This document shows positions 15,815 to 22,839 of a stretch of 37,537 bases of DNA, piece after piece; positions within the stretch are counted from its first letter, which is position 1, and each line of letters starts with the position of its first letter. The notes under the pieces are model-generated. The model saw nothing but the letters and a program-made list of their open reading frames with translations. It searched no databases and was not told the DNA's origin. This stretch comes from an uncultured Bacillota bacterium. Lineage in GTDB: Bacteria > Bacillota_I > Bacilli_A > Erysipelotrichales > Erysipelotrichaceae. The stretch is from assembly GCA_900319675.1 (NCBI GenBank), contig ONPK01000006.1, positions 1-37,537 on the forward strand. The letters run 5' to 3'. The translations under genes were made by a program, and so were the position numbers.

Positions 15815-16579
15815 TTACTTTTTGATACTGATTGTAATGACGTAATCATCAGGATTATCCTGCTCCGTTACGTCGATGTCCATGTTGACTTTTCTTAAAC
15901 TGTTGACAGCCTGTCTGATCGTATTTACGGCTATTCTGGTGCTCACACCGAAGCACTTTATGAAGTCCTTCTGGTTGTCAGGATTGAGGGTATAGTATCT
16001 TTCGATGTACTTCTCCGTATCCTTGACCGTAAGATTGTTATTGACTATATAATCAAGGGCTTTCTTCTGCTGGTCAGGCTTCAGGGTCAGAATGGCTCTG
16101 CCATGTCTTTCAGTGATCTTCTTTTTGGCCAGGGCATCTCTTACTGATTCATCCAGGTTCAGTAATCTCAGCTTGTTGGCGATCGCCGACTGGCTCTTGC
16201 CGAGCTTGTCGGCCAATTGTTCCTGAGTCATGCCGCCGTCAGCCAGTATGGTCCTGTAAGCTTCAGCTTCCTCAATTGCGTTAAGGTCCTCTCTCTGAAT
16301 GTTTTCAATCAGAGCCAGCTGTGCCATTTCCCTGTCATTTACGTCATTTATCAGAGCAGGGATGAGCGTCCAGCCCAGGGACCTGCAGGCCATTAATCTT
16401 CTTTCGCCGGTGACTAATTCGTACCTTTCTCCGGCTTTTCTTACGGTTACCGGCTGAATGAGGCCGTTTTCTCTTATTGATGCGGCCAGTTCGTTGATTC
16501 CGGTTTCATCAAACTCCTTACGGGGCTGAAAAGGATTTGGAAGAATGTCAGCTGTCTTAATCAGTTCTACTAATGCCAT
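15815..16579 (-). CDS. noc: ParB-family nucleoid occlusion protein, Noc-like, without N-terminal membrane helix
   Basis: 254 residues. It shares the ParB core: NPFQPRKEF, LVTGERRLMAC, ENIQREDLNAIEEAEAY, and an HTH in TQEQLADKLGKSQSAIANKL. Its position between rsmG and parA is exactly that of Bacillus noc, which is the main reason for the name. In B. subtilis, Noc begins with an amphipathic helix that brings DNA complexes to the membrane to block FtsZ. Here the protein starts with MALVELIKTADILPNPFQPR, so that helix is missing. The start is firm: AGGAGGT sits 5 nt before it and the rsmG stop 9 nt before it. It could instead be a second chromosomal ParB. Protein family is certain; the Noc role is inferred. 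Confidence 0.8.
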   Translation of the reverse strand: MALVELIKTADILPNPFQPRKEFDETGINELAASIRENGLIQPVTVRKAGERYELVTGERRLMACRSLGWTLIPALINDVNDREMAQLALIENIQREDLNAIEEAEAYRTILADGGMTQEQLADKLGKSQSAIANKLRLLNLDESVRDALAKKKITERHGRAILTLKPDQQKKALDYIVNNNLTVKDTEKYIERYYTLNPDNQKDFIKCFGVSTRIAVNTIRQAVNSLRKVNMDIDVTEQDNPDDYVITISIKK

Positions 16580-16588
16580 GGTGACCTC

Positions 16589-17275
16589 CTATAACGGTTT
16601 CTTCTTGATCTGTGAATAATTACGCGGATACTTTGGATCATGTTCCGAAGTCTTCTGAATGTCGATGAGTACTCTGGTCTGATCAGATGATAAAGGTATC
16701 TCTCTGACTTCCCTGACCGTACCTCCCAATACCCTGATGGCTCTGGAGGCATTCTCAAGTTCCTGATAGGCCTTGGGGCCTTTCATGACGATGAAGTGAC
16801 CATCTGTCTTAACCAATGGCAGACACAGTTCAGTCAGGATGTTCAGCTCGGCAACGGCTCTGGCCGTGACGAAGTCAAATCTGACGTTTTCCCTGGCATA
16901 ATCCTCACTGCGCATGTTTACTACCGTGATTTTATCCAGAGACAGCTGACTTATCACTTCATTCAGAAAGGTGCATCTCTTGCCGGTTGGCTCTATGAGC
17001 GTGACTTCCAGATCGGGATACATGATTTTTAACGGAATTCCCGGGAACCCGGCGCCTGATCCTACATCGGCCAGTGATCCCTTAAGGTCATGGTAAAGGG
17101 AAGGGAGAATGCTGTCGTAAAAGTGCTTTACGTAGATGTCCTCTCTGCCGGTAATGCTGGTGAGGTTGAATTTCTCATTCCACTCGATCAGCAGATCAGC
17201 GTATCTTTCAAACTGCTGAAGCTGACGATTGGTCACCTCAATATTATTACTTAAGAAGATTTCCCTTAATTCCAT
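16589..17275 (-). CDS. rsmG: 16S rRNA (guanine-527-N7)-methyltransferase
   Basis: 228 residues. RsmG (GidB) methylates G527 of 16S rRNA using S-adenosylmethionine. The SAM-binding loop is LADVGSGAGFPGIPLKIMYP (about 67-86), preceded by WNEKFNLTSI and HFYDS. The later motifs EPTGKRCTFLNEV and FVTARAVAEL are also typical. Normally mnmG lies upstream; here the upstream neighbour is the divergent tldD, so the usual mnmG-rsmG link is broken. noc follows after 9 nt. Confidence 0.95.
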   Translation of the reverse strand: MELREIFLSNNIEVTNRQLQQFERYADLLIEWNEKFNLTSITGREDIYVKHFYDSILPSLYHDLKGSLADVGSGAGFPGIPLKIMYPDLEVTLIEPTGKRCTFLNEVISQLSLDKITVVNMRSEDYARENVRFDFVTARAVAELNILTELCLPLVKTDGHFIVMKGPKAYQELENASRAIRVLGGTVREVREIPLSSDQTRVLIDIQKTSEHDPKYPRNYSQIKKKPL

Positions 17276-17293
17276 GCCTTTTCCTTTTTTTTA

Positions 17294-17302
17294 ATTATAT
17301 CA
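17294..17302 (-). promoter_or_regulatory. extended -10 promoter of rsmG-noc
   Basis: The minus strand reads TGATATAAT about 19 nt before the rsmG start codon. No clear -35 box is visible. The divergent tldD start is about 90 bp away. Confidence 0.55.
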
Positions 17303-17358
17303 CGTAAGAAGTAATGATATGACAGTGTAAAGTGACAATTGCTTGAAGGAGAAGAATT

Positions 17359-17373
17359 ATGAGCATAGAATAA
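17359..17373 (+). other. possible 4-residue upstream ORF before tldD
   Basis: AAGGAG (17346-17351) is followed 7 nt later by ATG and a frame encoding MSIE then TAA. The tldD ribosome binding site begins 4 nt after that stop. It could couple or modulate tldD translation, or be chance. No hairpin structure is evident. Confidence 0.25.
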
Positions 17374-17392
17374 TTGCAGGAGGATGGAACAT

Positions 17393-18817
17393 ATGATAGC
17401 AAGACAGTCAGAGTATTTACTGCAGGTAAAGCCTCAGCTGAAGAAACTCGTTGAACTATTGAAGCCTCACTATGACTACGTATCCGTTCTGGCTACCGAT
17501 GTCAGCGGAACAAGCTTCAGAGTTTCCATGCGCAACACCTCGATTTCGGAATACCCGGACGGGGAAAGAGGATTCGTCGTCAGAGTGTACAAAGATGGCG
17601 GATACAGCGAATACTCATTTACGGATATCAGTGATGTTAATGAACTGGCGGAAACGATCAGAAGGACACTTGATGAGCAGAGTGCAATGCTTGAGGGATT
17701 AGGTGTCAGAAAACTGGAAACACCGCTGGAATATGAAGAAAAGATCACCAGGGAATTTGCCGGGGAGATCTCCGAGGAACTGTATGATCTGAATAACGAT
17801 GAGATCCTTAACAAGATGAAGAAGCTGCGTGACAGCGGGGCATCTTATCCGGGAATCATTGACTGCATGGTCAGCTTCATGACCGAAATCAACAGCAAGC
17901 TCTTCCTTTCTGTAAACAAGGATCTGATCCAGAGCTGGGGCGTATCATTCGTCAGCTGTGCCTTACTGGCCTTTAAAGATGGCGAGATACAGTATAACAA
18001 CGTTGGAGATACCGGCTGGTTCGGTTCAGAACTGATTGAGAAGCAGGAATGCAAGCTGGGAAAGGCCTATGAGGATCTGATGGCAATGTTCGGTGCACCG
18101 AATATTGAACCGGGTGAATATGAAGTCATCTGTACACCGGAAGCTACCGGATTAATTGCCCATGAAGCCTTCGGACATGGCGTTGAAATGGACATGTTCG
18201 TCAAGGAAAGGGCTATTGCCAAGCAGCACATGGGAGAAAAACTGGCCAGCACCATTACCAACATGTATGACGGTGCTCAGGGCGGCATTGAACAGACCGC
18301 ATCATATTTCTTCGATGATGAAGGAACGATCAGCGGCTGCACCAAGATCCTGGATAACGGTTACCTGGTATCAGGAATCTGTGATGCCTTAAGCGCAGCC
18401 AGACTGCATGTAAAGCCGACAGGCAATGGCAGAAGGGAATCCTTTGAAAGAAAGGCTTATACCAGAATGACAAACACCTACTTCGGTACGCAGAACAATA
18501 CCGTTGAAGAGATGATAAAGTCAGTCAGGTACGGTTTCCTGGTTGACGGAATGAATTCCGGCATGGAAGACCCGAAGCACTGGGGCATTCAGTGCATTCT
18601 GTCCAGAGCCAAGGAGATAAAGGATGGCAAGCTGACAGGCAAGATGTTCACACCTGTCGTTCTGACCGGTTACGTTCCGGATCTTCTCAGCAACATTTCA
18701 ATGATCGGCAGTGACCTTGAACTTAACGGTAACGGACACTGCGGCAAGGGCTATAAGGAGTGGGTCGTCGTATCAGATGGCGGTCCATACATCAAGACGA
18801 AAGTGAGATTAGGATAA
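17393..18817 (+). CDS. tldD: metalloprotease TldD
   Basis: Start placed at ATG 17393, 9 nt after AGGAGG (17378-17383); the ATG at 17384 touches that site and cannot be used efficiently. 474 residues. The zinc motif HEAFGH (residues 257-262 in TGLIAHEAFGHGVEMD) is the HExxxH signature of the family. The C-terminal half contains DGMNSGMEDPKHWGIQCI and the conserved end GNGHCGKGYKEWVVVSDGGP. TldD forms a heterodimer with TldE that degrades unfolded peptides threaded into its cavity and matures some modified peptides. The tldE gene follows after one base. Confidence 0.92.
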   Translation: MIARQSEYLLQVKPQLKKLVELLKPHYDYVSVLATDVSGTSFRVSMRNTSISEYPDGERGFVVRVYKDGGYSEYSFTDISDVNELAETIRRTLDEQSAMLEGLGVRKLETPLEYEEKITREFAGEISEELYDLNNDEILNKMKKLRDSGASYPGIIDCMVSFMTEINSKLFLSVNKDLIQSWGVSFVSCALLAFKDGEIQYNNVGDTGWFGSELIEKQECKLGKAYEDLMAMFGAPNIEPGEYEVICTPEATGLIAHEAFGHGVEMDMFVKERAIAKQHMGEKLASTITNMYDGAQGGIEQTASYFFDDEGTISGCTKILDNGYLVSGICDALSAARLHVKPTGNGRRESFERKAYTRMTNTYFGTQNNTVEEMIKSVRYGFLVDGMNSGMEDPKHWGIQCILSRAKEIKDGKLTGKMFTPVVLTGYVPDLLSNISMIGSDLELNGNGHCGKGYKEWVVVSDGGPYIKTKVRLG

Positions 18818-18818
18818 C

Positions 18819-20102
18819 ATGCTGAAACACATAGAAGAATTAGTAAGAAAATGTAACGTCAGCGATTACCGCATCGTTGAAAAGACAACGGTATCTCACC
18901 AGGCTTTCTTCGTTAAGCAGGAGCTTGATCAGCACCGTATATCCAATACTACGCATACGACTCTTACCATCTACATGGATAAGGAAGTCGACGGCAAGAA
19001 GATGCGCGGTCAGGCAGCCCATGAAATCTATGGCAGCGACAGCGATGAAAAGATCCTGAAGGACATCGACGAGATGAGAAAGAATGCCCTGCTGGCACTC
19101 AATCCTTACTTTGAGATCCCGGCTGATAATAAGCACTTTGAGGAAAAGAAGGACTTCGGATTACTGGATGTTCTTAAGACTCTGGTAAGTGCAATTCAGA
19201 ACGTCAGGGATACCGAAACGGAAAAGATCAACTCATACGAGCTGTTCGCAAATGAATATTACTACCATGTCATCAATTCCAGAGGCGTTGACATTTCATT
19301 CAACACCATGGATGAAGAGGCAGAAGTAATCATCAATTCAATTGACGGCGATCATGAGATCGAACTGTACCACAGAGTCAAGTTCGCCAATCAGCCGTTA
19401 AATGAAATAACTGATGGCATTCTGGATGTCTTCAGATATGCCAAGGACAGAACAAAGGCCGTTCCGACAAAGAAGATGAACGGCGTAACCGTTCTGATGT
19501 CAGGACTGGACAATGGAGACTTCTTCCATTACTTCATCGTCAAGACGAATGCCTCAATGGTCTACAACAAGCGTTCACAGGTTCAGATCGGCGACAGATG
19601 TCAGGAAGGTGACAACTGTGACAAGCTGACGGTTGAACTGGTCAGAGAACTGCCTTATTCATCAATGAACATGCCGTATACGGTTGAAGGCAATCCGGCC
19701 AAAGATCTGGTATTAGTGAAAGACGGCCAGTACATGAATTACTGGGGCGACCAGCCGAACAGCTACTATCTGGGCATCAAGGAAGCCGTACCGGCCAATA
19801 ACTTCGTAGTAAGCGGCGGTACCAGGACAATTGAGGAAATGAAGAAGGATCCTTATCTGGAGATCATTCAGTTCTCAAGCTTTGTCATGAATCCGATGAC
19901 CGGAGACTTCGGCGGTGAGATCAGACTTGCCTATTACTATGACGGCAAGACGGTAACACCGGTTACCGGCGGCTCGATCACCTGCAACATGCAGGATTCC
20001 CTCAGCAGCATGTATTTCTCCAGCAAGACCAGACAGATCAATAACTGCGTGGTTCCTCAGACCATTCAGGTATTCAATGTCAACGTGGCAGGCGAAGAAT
20101 AG
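18819..20102 (+). CDS. tldE: TldE/PmbA, non-catalytic partner of TldD
   Basis: 427 residues. It aligns with the TldD/PmbA fold but has no HExxxH motif, as expected of the TldE subunit. Recognisable segments are FANEYYYHVINSRGVDISFN, GVTVLMSGLDNGDFFHYFIV, VVSGGTRTIEEMKKDPYLEI and the C-terminal FSSFVMNPMTGDFGGEIRLA. It is read from ATG 18819, one base after the tldD stop, so the two subunits are made in step. No candidate peptide substrate gene lies nearby, so a general peptide-degrading role is the simplest reading. A terminator follows at once. Confidence 0.9.
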   Translation: MLKHIEELVRKCNVSDYRIVEKTTVSHQAFFVKQELDQHRISNTTHTTLTIYMDKEVDGKKMRGQAAHEIYGSDSDEKILKDIDEMRKNALLALNPYFEIPADNKHFEEKKDFGLLDVLKTLVSAIQNVRDTETEKINSYELFANEYYYHVINSRGVDISFNTMDEEAEVIINSIDGDHEIELYHRVKFANQPLNEITDGILDVFRYAKDRTKAVPTKKMNGVTVLMSGLDNGDFFHYFIVKTNASMVYNKRSQVQIGDRCQEGDNCDKLTVELVRELPYSSMNMPYTVEGNPAKDLVLVKDGQYMNYWGDQPNSYYLGIKEAVPANNFVVSGGTRTIEEMKKDPYLEIIQFSSFVMNPMTGDFGGEIRLAYYYDGKTVTPVTGGSITCNMQDSLSSMYFSSKTRQINNCVVPQTIQVFNVNVAGEE

Positions 20103-20109
20103 AAGTGAC

Positions 20110-20132
20110 AGGTGGACAATGTCCGCCTTTTC
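20110..20132 (+). terminator. Rho-independent terminator after tldDE
   Basis: AGGTGGAC (20110-20117) pairs with GTCCGCCT (20121-20128, one G-T wobble) around a 3-nt loop, followed by TTTTC. Confidence 0.8.
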
Positions 20133-20201
20133 TTATGGTCATGTACCGTTTTAGAGACAGCATCATGTGTTAATATATGTATATAAAGCGAGGAAAACAT
20201 A

Positions 20202-21371
20202 ATGATAGTCAGAAATGCACATGTCTTTATTGATGGGAAGTTTAATGATGTCGATGTACGCTATGATGAAACCGGAATACAGGAGATCGGAAAAGGTCTG
20301 ACTGGTGATGAGGTATTGGATGCCCATGGAGCATACCTCTATGCCGGAATGGTGGATGCTCACTGTCATGGGGGATTTCTGAGAGGTTTCAACTACTCAA
20401 CATCCTTCAAGAACAGGGGCACTCATGAAGAGCAGGTCCGCTATCTTCTGGACAGGCTGCCTTCAACGGGCGTAACCACTGTTTATCCGACACTGGCTAT
20501 AATCTATCCGCCGATCAAGGAAACATATGAGGACATGAGGGACAGCGTCCGTACCATCCGCAAGGTCCATGAAAACTACAGGGGAGCCGAACCGCTGAAG
20601 TTCCACTTTGAACATCCGTTCCCGACCTTGGACAGATACCTTCATGCGGGAGTAAAGCCGGCTACACCTGAACTGGCAGATTTCATCGTTGACGGTGACT
20701 ATTCTGATGTCGGCATCTTCGGTATAGCTCCTGACTATGAAAACGCCATTGAATTCATTGATTATCTCGTCAGCAAGGGGGTTGATCCGGAAGACGGCTA
20801 TACCAATGCGACAGCCGAGGAAACTAAGATAGCTGCTGATCACGGAATGAATCAGGCATCACATCTTTATAACGGGTACAAGACGATGCACCATAGGGCA
20901 AGTGACCCGTGTGTTGGTGTATTGCTGGAAGACAGAATAAATGCTCAGCTGACGATGGACGGCTATCATGTAAATCCAAGCTGGATAAAGCTGACGATCA
21001 AGGCAAAGGGCATTGACAGATGTTACGGCATTACTGACCTGAGCGGATACAGCGGTCTTCCTGACGGGAAAAACGTAATGGATGACGGATCGATCATTGA
21101 CACTCATGACGGGTACAACTGGCGTCCTGACGGACATCTGCGGTCAGGCAACATGGTGGCCAACGAGATCATCAGATGCGCCAGAGACGTAGTCGGTCTG
21201 ACCATGGAAGAAGTCGGTAAACTGTACTTTGAGAATCCGGCCAGGTGTCTGCGCTTAACTGACAGAGGCAAGATAGAAGTTGGCCGCAGAAGTGACCTGG
21301 TTCTGATGGATCATGACTATAAGGTATTGAAGACAATTATCGGGGGAGAAGTATATTATGAAGCTGACTAA
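20202..21371 (+). CDS. nagA: N-acetylglucosamine-6-phosphate deacetylase (nagA copy 2)
   Basis: 389 residues, a full-length NagA, with GCGAGGA before the ATG. The metal and catalytic motifs are VDAHCHGGF (HxH), FHFEHPFPTLDRY (metal Glu), HLYNGYKTMHHR, MDGYHVNP and the catalytic Asp of GITDLSGYSGLPDG. The C-terminus RGKIEVGRRSDLVLMD returns to the beta domain. The FEHP motif departs from the usual LEGP of E. coli NagA, as does FEGLYP in copy 1, so both copies belong to a divergent subgroup. No nagB, PTS or other amino-sugar gene is adjacent. The 3' end overlaps the FAH-family gene by 14 nt, an unusual partner for nagA. Confidence 0.9.
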   Translation: MIVRNAHVFIDGKFNDVDVRYDETGIQEIGKGLTGDEVLDAHGAYLYAGMVDAHCHGGFLRGFNYSTSFKNRGTHEEQVRYLLDRLPSTGVTTVYPTLAIIYPPIKETYEDMRDSVRTIRKVHENYRGAEPLKFHFEHPFPTLDRYLHAGVKPATPELADFIVDGDYSDVGIFGIAPDYENAIEFIDYLVSKGVDPEDGYTNATAEETKIAADHGMNQASHLYNGYKTMHHRASDPCVGVLLEDRINAQLTMDGYHVNPSWIKLTIKAKGIDRCYGITDLSGYSGLPDGKNVMDDGSIIDTHDGYNWRPDGHLRSGNMVANEIIRCARDVVGLTMEEVGKLYFENPARCLRLTDRGKIEVGRRSDLVLMDHDYKVLKTIIGGEVYYEAD

Positions 21372-22169
21372 GATCAGAGTTAACAATGAAGAGCACATTG
21401 CCAGGGTAGTGAAAGGGTCTATGATCTGGACATCACAGGCAGACTGGAAGACTACATGGAACCTGAGAAACTTAAGAAACTTGAGAACATTGAGGGAAAA
21501 CCGGTTGAAGATCCTGAATACGTAAATCTTACTGAGCCTAAGAAGATCATATGTGTTGGCTGGAATTATCCCAAGCATGCTCAGGGCTTCAAGCTGGATC
21601 CACCGGAATACCCGGTACTGTTTTCCAAGTACAGTGATGCACTTATCCCGAATAATACGGTGATAAGTGTTTATCCCTATGATGTTTCCTTTGACTATGA
21701 AACTGAGCTTGTAATCGTTATTGGCAAAGACGGGTTCAACATTCCGAAGGATAAGGCATTTGAGCATGTATTCGGATACGCAGTAGGCAATGACGTAACC
21801 TGCCGCAAGGCTCAGTTCCAGACTTCCCAGTGGCTGGTCGGCAAGGCCTGGCCAAACAGTGGACCGTGCGGTCCGTGTGTTGTAACGGCTGATGAGTTTG
21901 ATCCGTCTGACAAGAGCCTTAAGACTTACGTCAATGGCGTATTAAGGCAGGACGGCAATACCGGAGAAATGATGTTCAAGGTTGATGACATCATCGCCTA
22001 TGCCTCAAGATATCTGCCGTTGTCCAAGGGCGATCTAATATTTACCGGAACACCTGAGGGAGTAGCTCATGAAAAGAAAACCGGTTATCTCAAGGACGGA
22101 GATAAGATCGATTCAGTAATAGAAGGAATCGGAACCCTGCATAACGAGTTCCACATTATAAAAGAATAA
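21358..22169 (+). pseudogene. fumarylacetoacetate hydrolase-family protein, N-terminal frameshift
   Basis: ATG 21358 follows GGGGGAG and opens MKLTKIRVNNEEHIARVVKG, the usual start of FAH-family proteins. The frame is then lost at GGG 21415-21417. From 21417 the frame one base back continues VYDLDITGRLEDYMEPEKLK and runs to 22169, so one missing base explains the break. The downstream part contains the FAH core: CVGWNYPKHAQ, ELVIVIGKDG, GYAVGNDVTCR and DLIFTGTPEGVAHEKK. Members are metal-dependent enzymes such as acylpyruvate hydrolase or oxaloacetate decarboxylase. An ORF from ATG 21456 (237 residues) retains the catalytic domain but has no clear ribosome binding site. Sequencing error or true pseudogene cannot be told apart here. 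Confidence 0.8.
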
Positions 22170-22170
22170 A

Positions 22171-22199
22171 ACAGTCACCCATGTGGGTGACTGTTATTC
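22171..22199. terminator. bidirectional terminator between the FAH gene and the SRAP gene
   Basis: ACAGTCACCC (22171-22180) and GGGTGACTGT (22185-22194) form a perfect 10-bp stem around ATGT, followed by TATTCT on the plus strand and TTTTATT on the minus strand. The SRAP gene ends in the right arm. Confidence 0.85.
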
Positions 22200-22733
22200 T
22201 ACTGTAAATTCAGCGCGATTGCTAAACAGAAGATCCATGTCAGGTCTGTTCAAGTAACATGCCGCATCCTTGCGGGTAAGTACGATCGGTATCCTGTCAT
22301 GTATTCCTTTTGTTGAAGTGGCTTCCTTGGTCAGGATGGAACACTGCTCAATGCCGTCTGTTTCCTGGTAGATGCCGGCAAGATAGAAGATGTTATCGTC
22401 GGTATGGAAGTAGCACTTTCTCTTGTTGTGATCCCATTCATAAAAACCTGAAGCGGGAATCAGACAGCGGTGACTGAGGTAATCGGAAGTGTAGATCTTC
22501 TTGTCTCTGATTGACTCTATTCTGGTGTTGATCACCTTTCTGTTAAAGATGTCGTAACCCCATTTCATCAGGGTGACGTTGTTCCTGTTATCAATGGCCA
22601 GAAGAAGATCGGACGGGTAGAATTCTCCCGTTTTTTTCCACAGCTTAAGGATCTCCTGGCTGAATTTGTCAGCGAGGATCTTCTGATATTTTTCCAGATC
22701 TGTTTCCGGCGCCAGCCATACTCTACCGCACAT
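22194..22733 (-). CDS. SRAP-domain abasic-site processing protein (HMCES/YedK family)
   Basis: 179 residues. SRAP proteins bind abasic sites in single-stranded DNA and form a stable thiazolidine crosslink through Cys2 after removal of Met1. The start MCGRVWL supplies Cys2. Other active-site parts are NTRIES (Asn), PASGFYEW (Glu) and GIHDRIPIVL (His). It is somewhat short compared with E. coli YedK. It is a single gene, convergent with the FAH gene, and has a TATA-rich upstream region. Confidence 0.92.
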   Translation of the reverse strand: MCGRVWLAPETDLEKYQKILADKFSQEILKLWKKTGEFYPSDLLLAIDNRNNVTLMKWGYDIFNRKVINTRIESIRDKKIYTSDYLSHRCLIPASGFYEWDHNKRKCYFHTDDNIFYLAGIYQETDGIEQCSILTKEATSTKGIHDRIPIVLTRKDAACYLNRPDMDLLFSNRAEFTVE

Positions 22734-22782
22734 GTTTCTACCTCTGTCTATAATATAGCAGAATTAATGAAAGTGTTATAAA

Positions 22783-22796
22783 TGTAAACGGTTACA
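22783..22796. promoter_or_regulatory. cre-like site (CcpA operator) upstream of the surface protease
   Basis: TGTAAACGGTTACA matches 13 of 14 positions of the catabolite-responsive element consensus TGWAARCGYTWNCW. It sits in a wider inverted repeat, AATGTAA-acgg-TTACATT (22781-22798). It lies 13 nt upstream of the protease -35 box, where a regulator could act on that promoter or on the divergent SRAP gene. A match to consensus is seen; regulation is inferred. Confidence 0.5.
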
Positions 22797-22809
22797 TTCA
22801 CTATGATAA

Positions 22810-22839
22810 TTTACATGATAGACTGCAAAATGTTATAAT
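22810..22839 (+). promoter_or_regulatory. promoter of the S8 protease gene
   Basis: TTTACA (22810-22815, 5/6 match) and TATAAT (22834-22839) are 18 nt apart. The -10 is extended (TGTTATAAT). The ATG at 22877 follows AGGGAGGA. Confidence 0.65.

Noticed and set aside
17384-17392. ATG 17384 as the tldD start
   Set aside because: It directly abuts the AGGAGG sequence, leaving no spacer; ATG 17393 has a 9-nt spacer.
12573-17392. Canonical parS site near parAB
   Set aside because: I looked for TGTTTCACGTGAAACA and close variants by eye on both strands and found none; a scan by program could still reveal a degenerate one.
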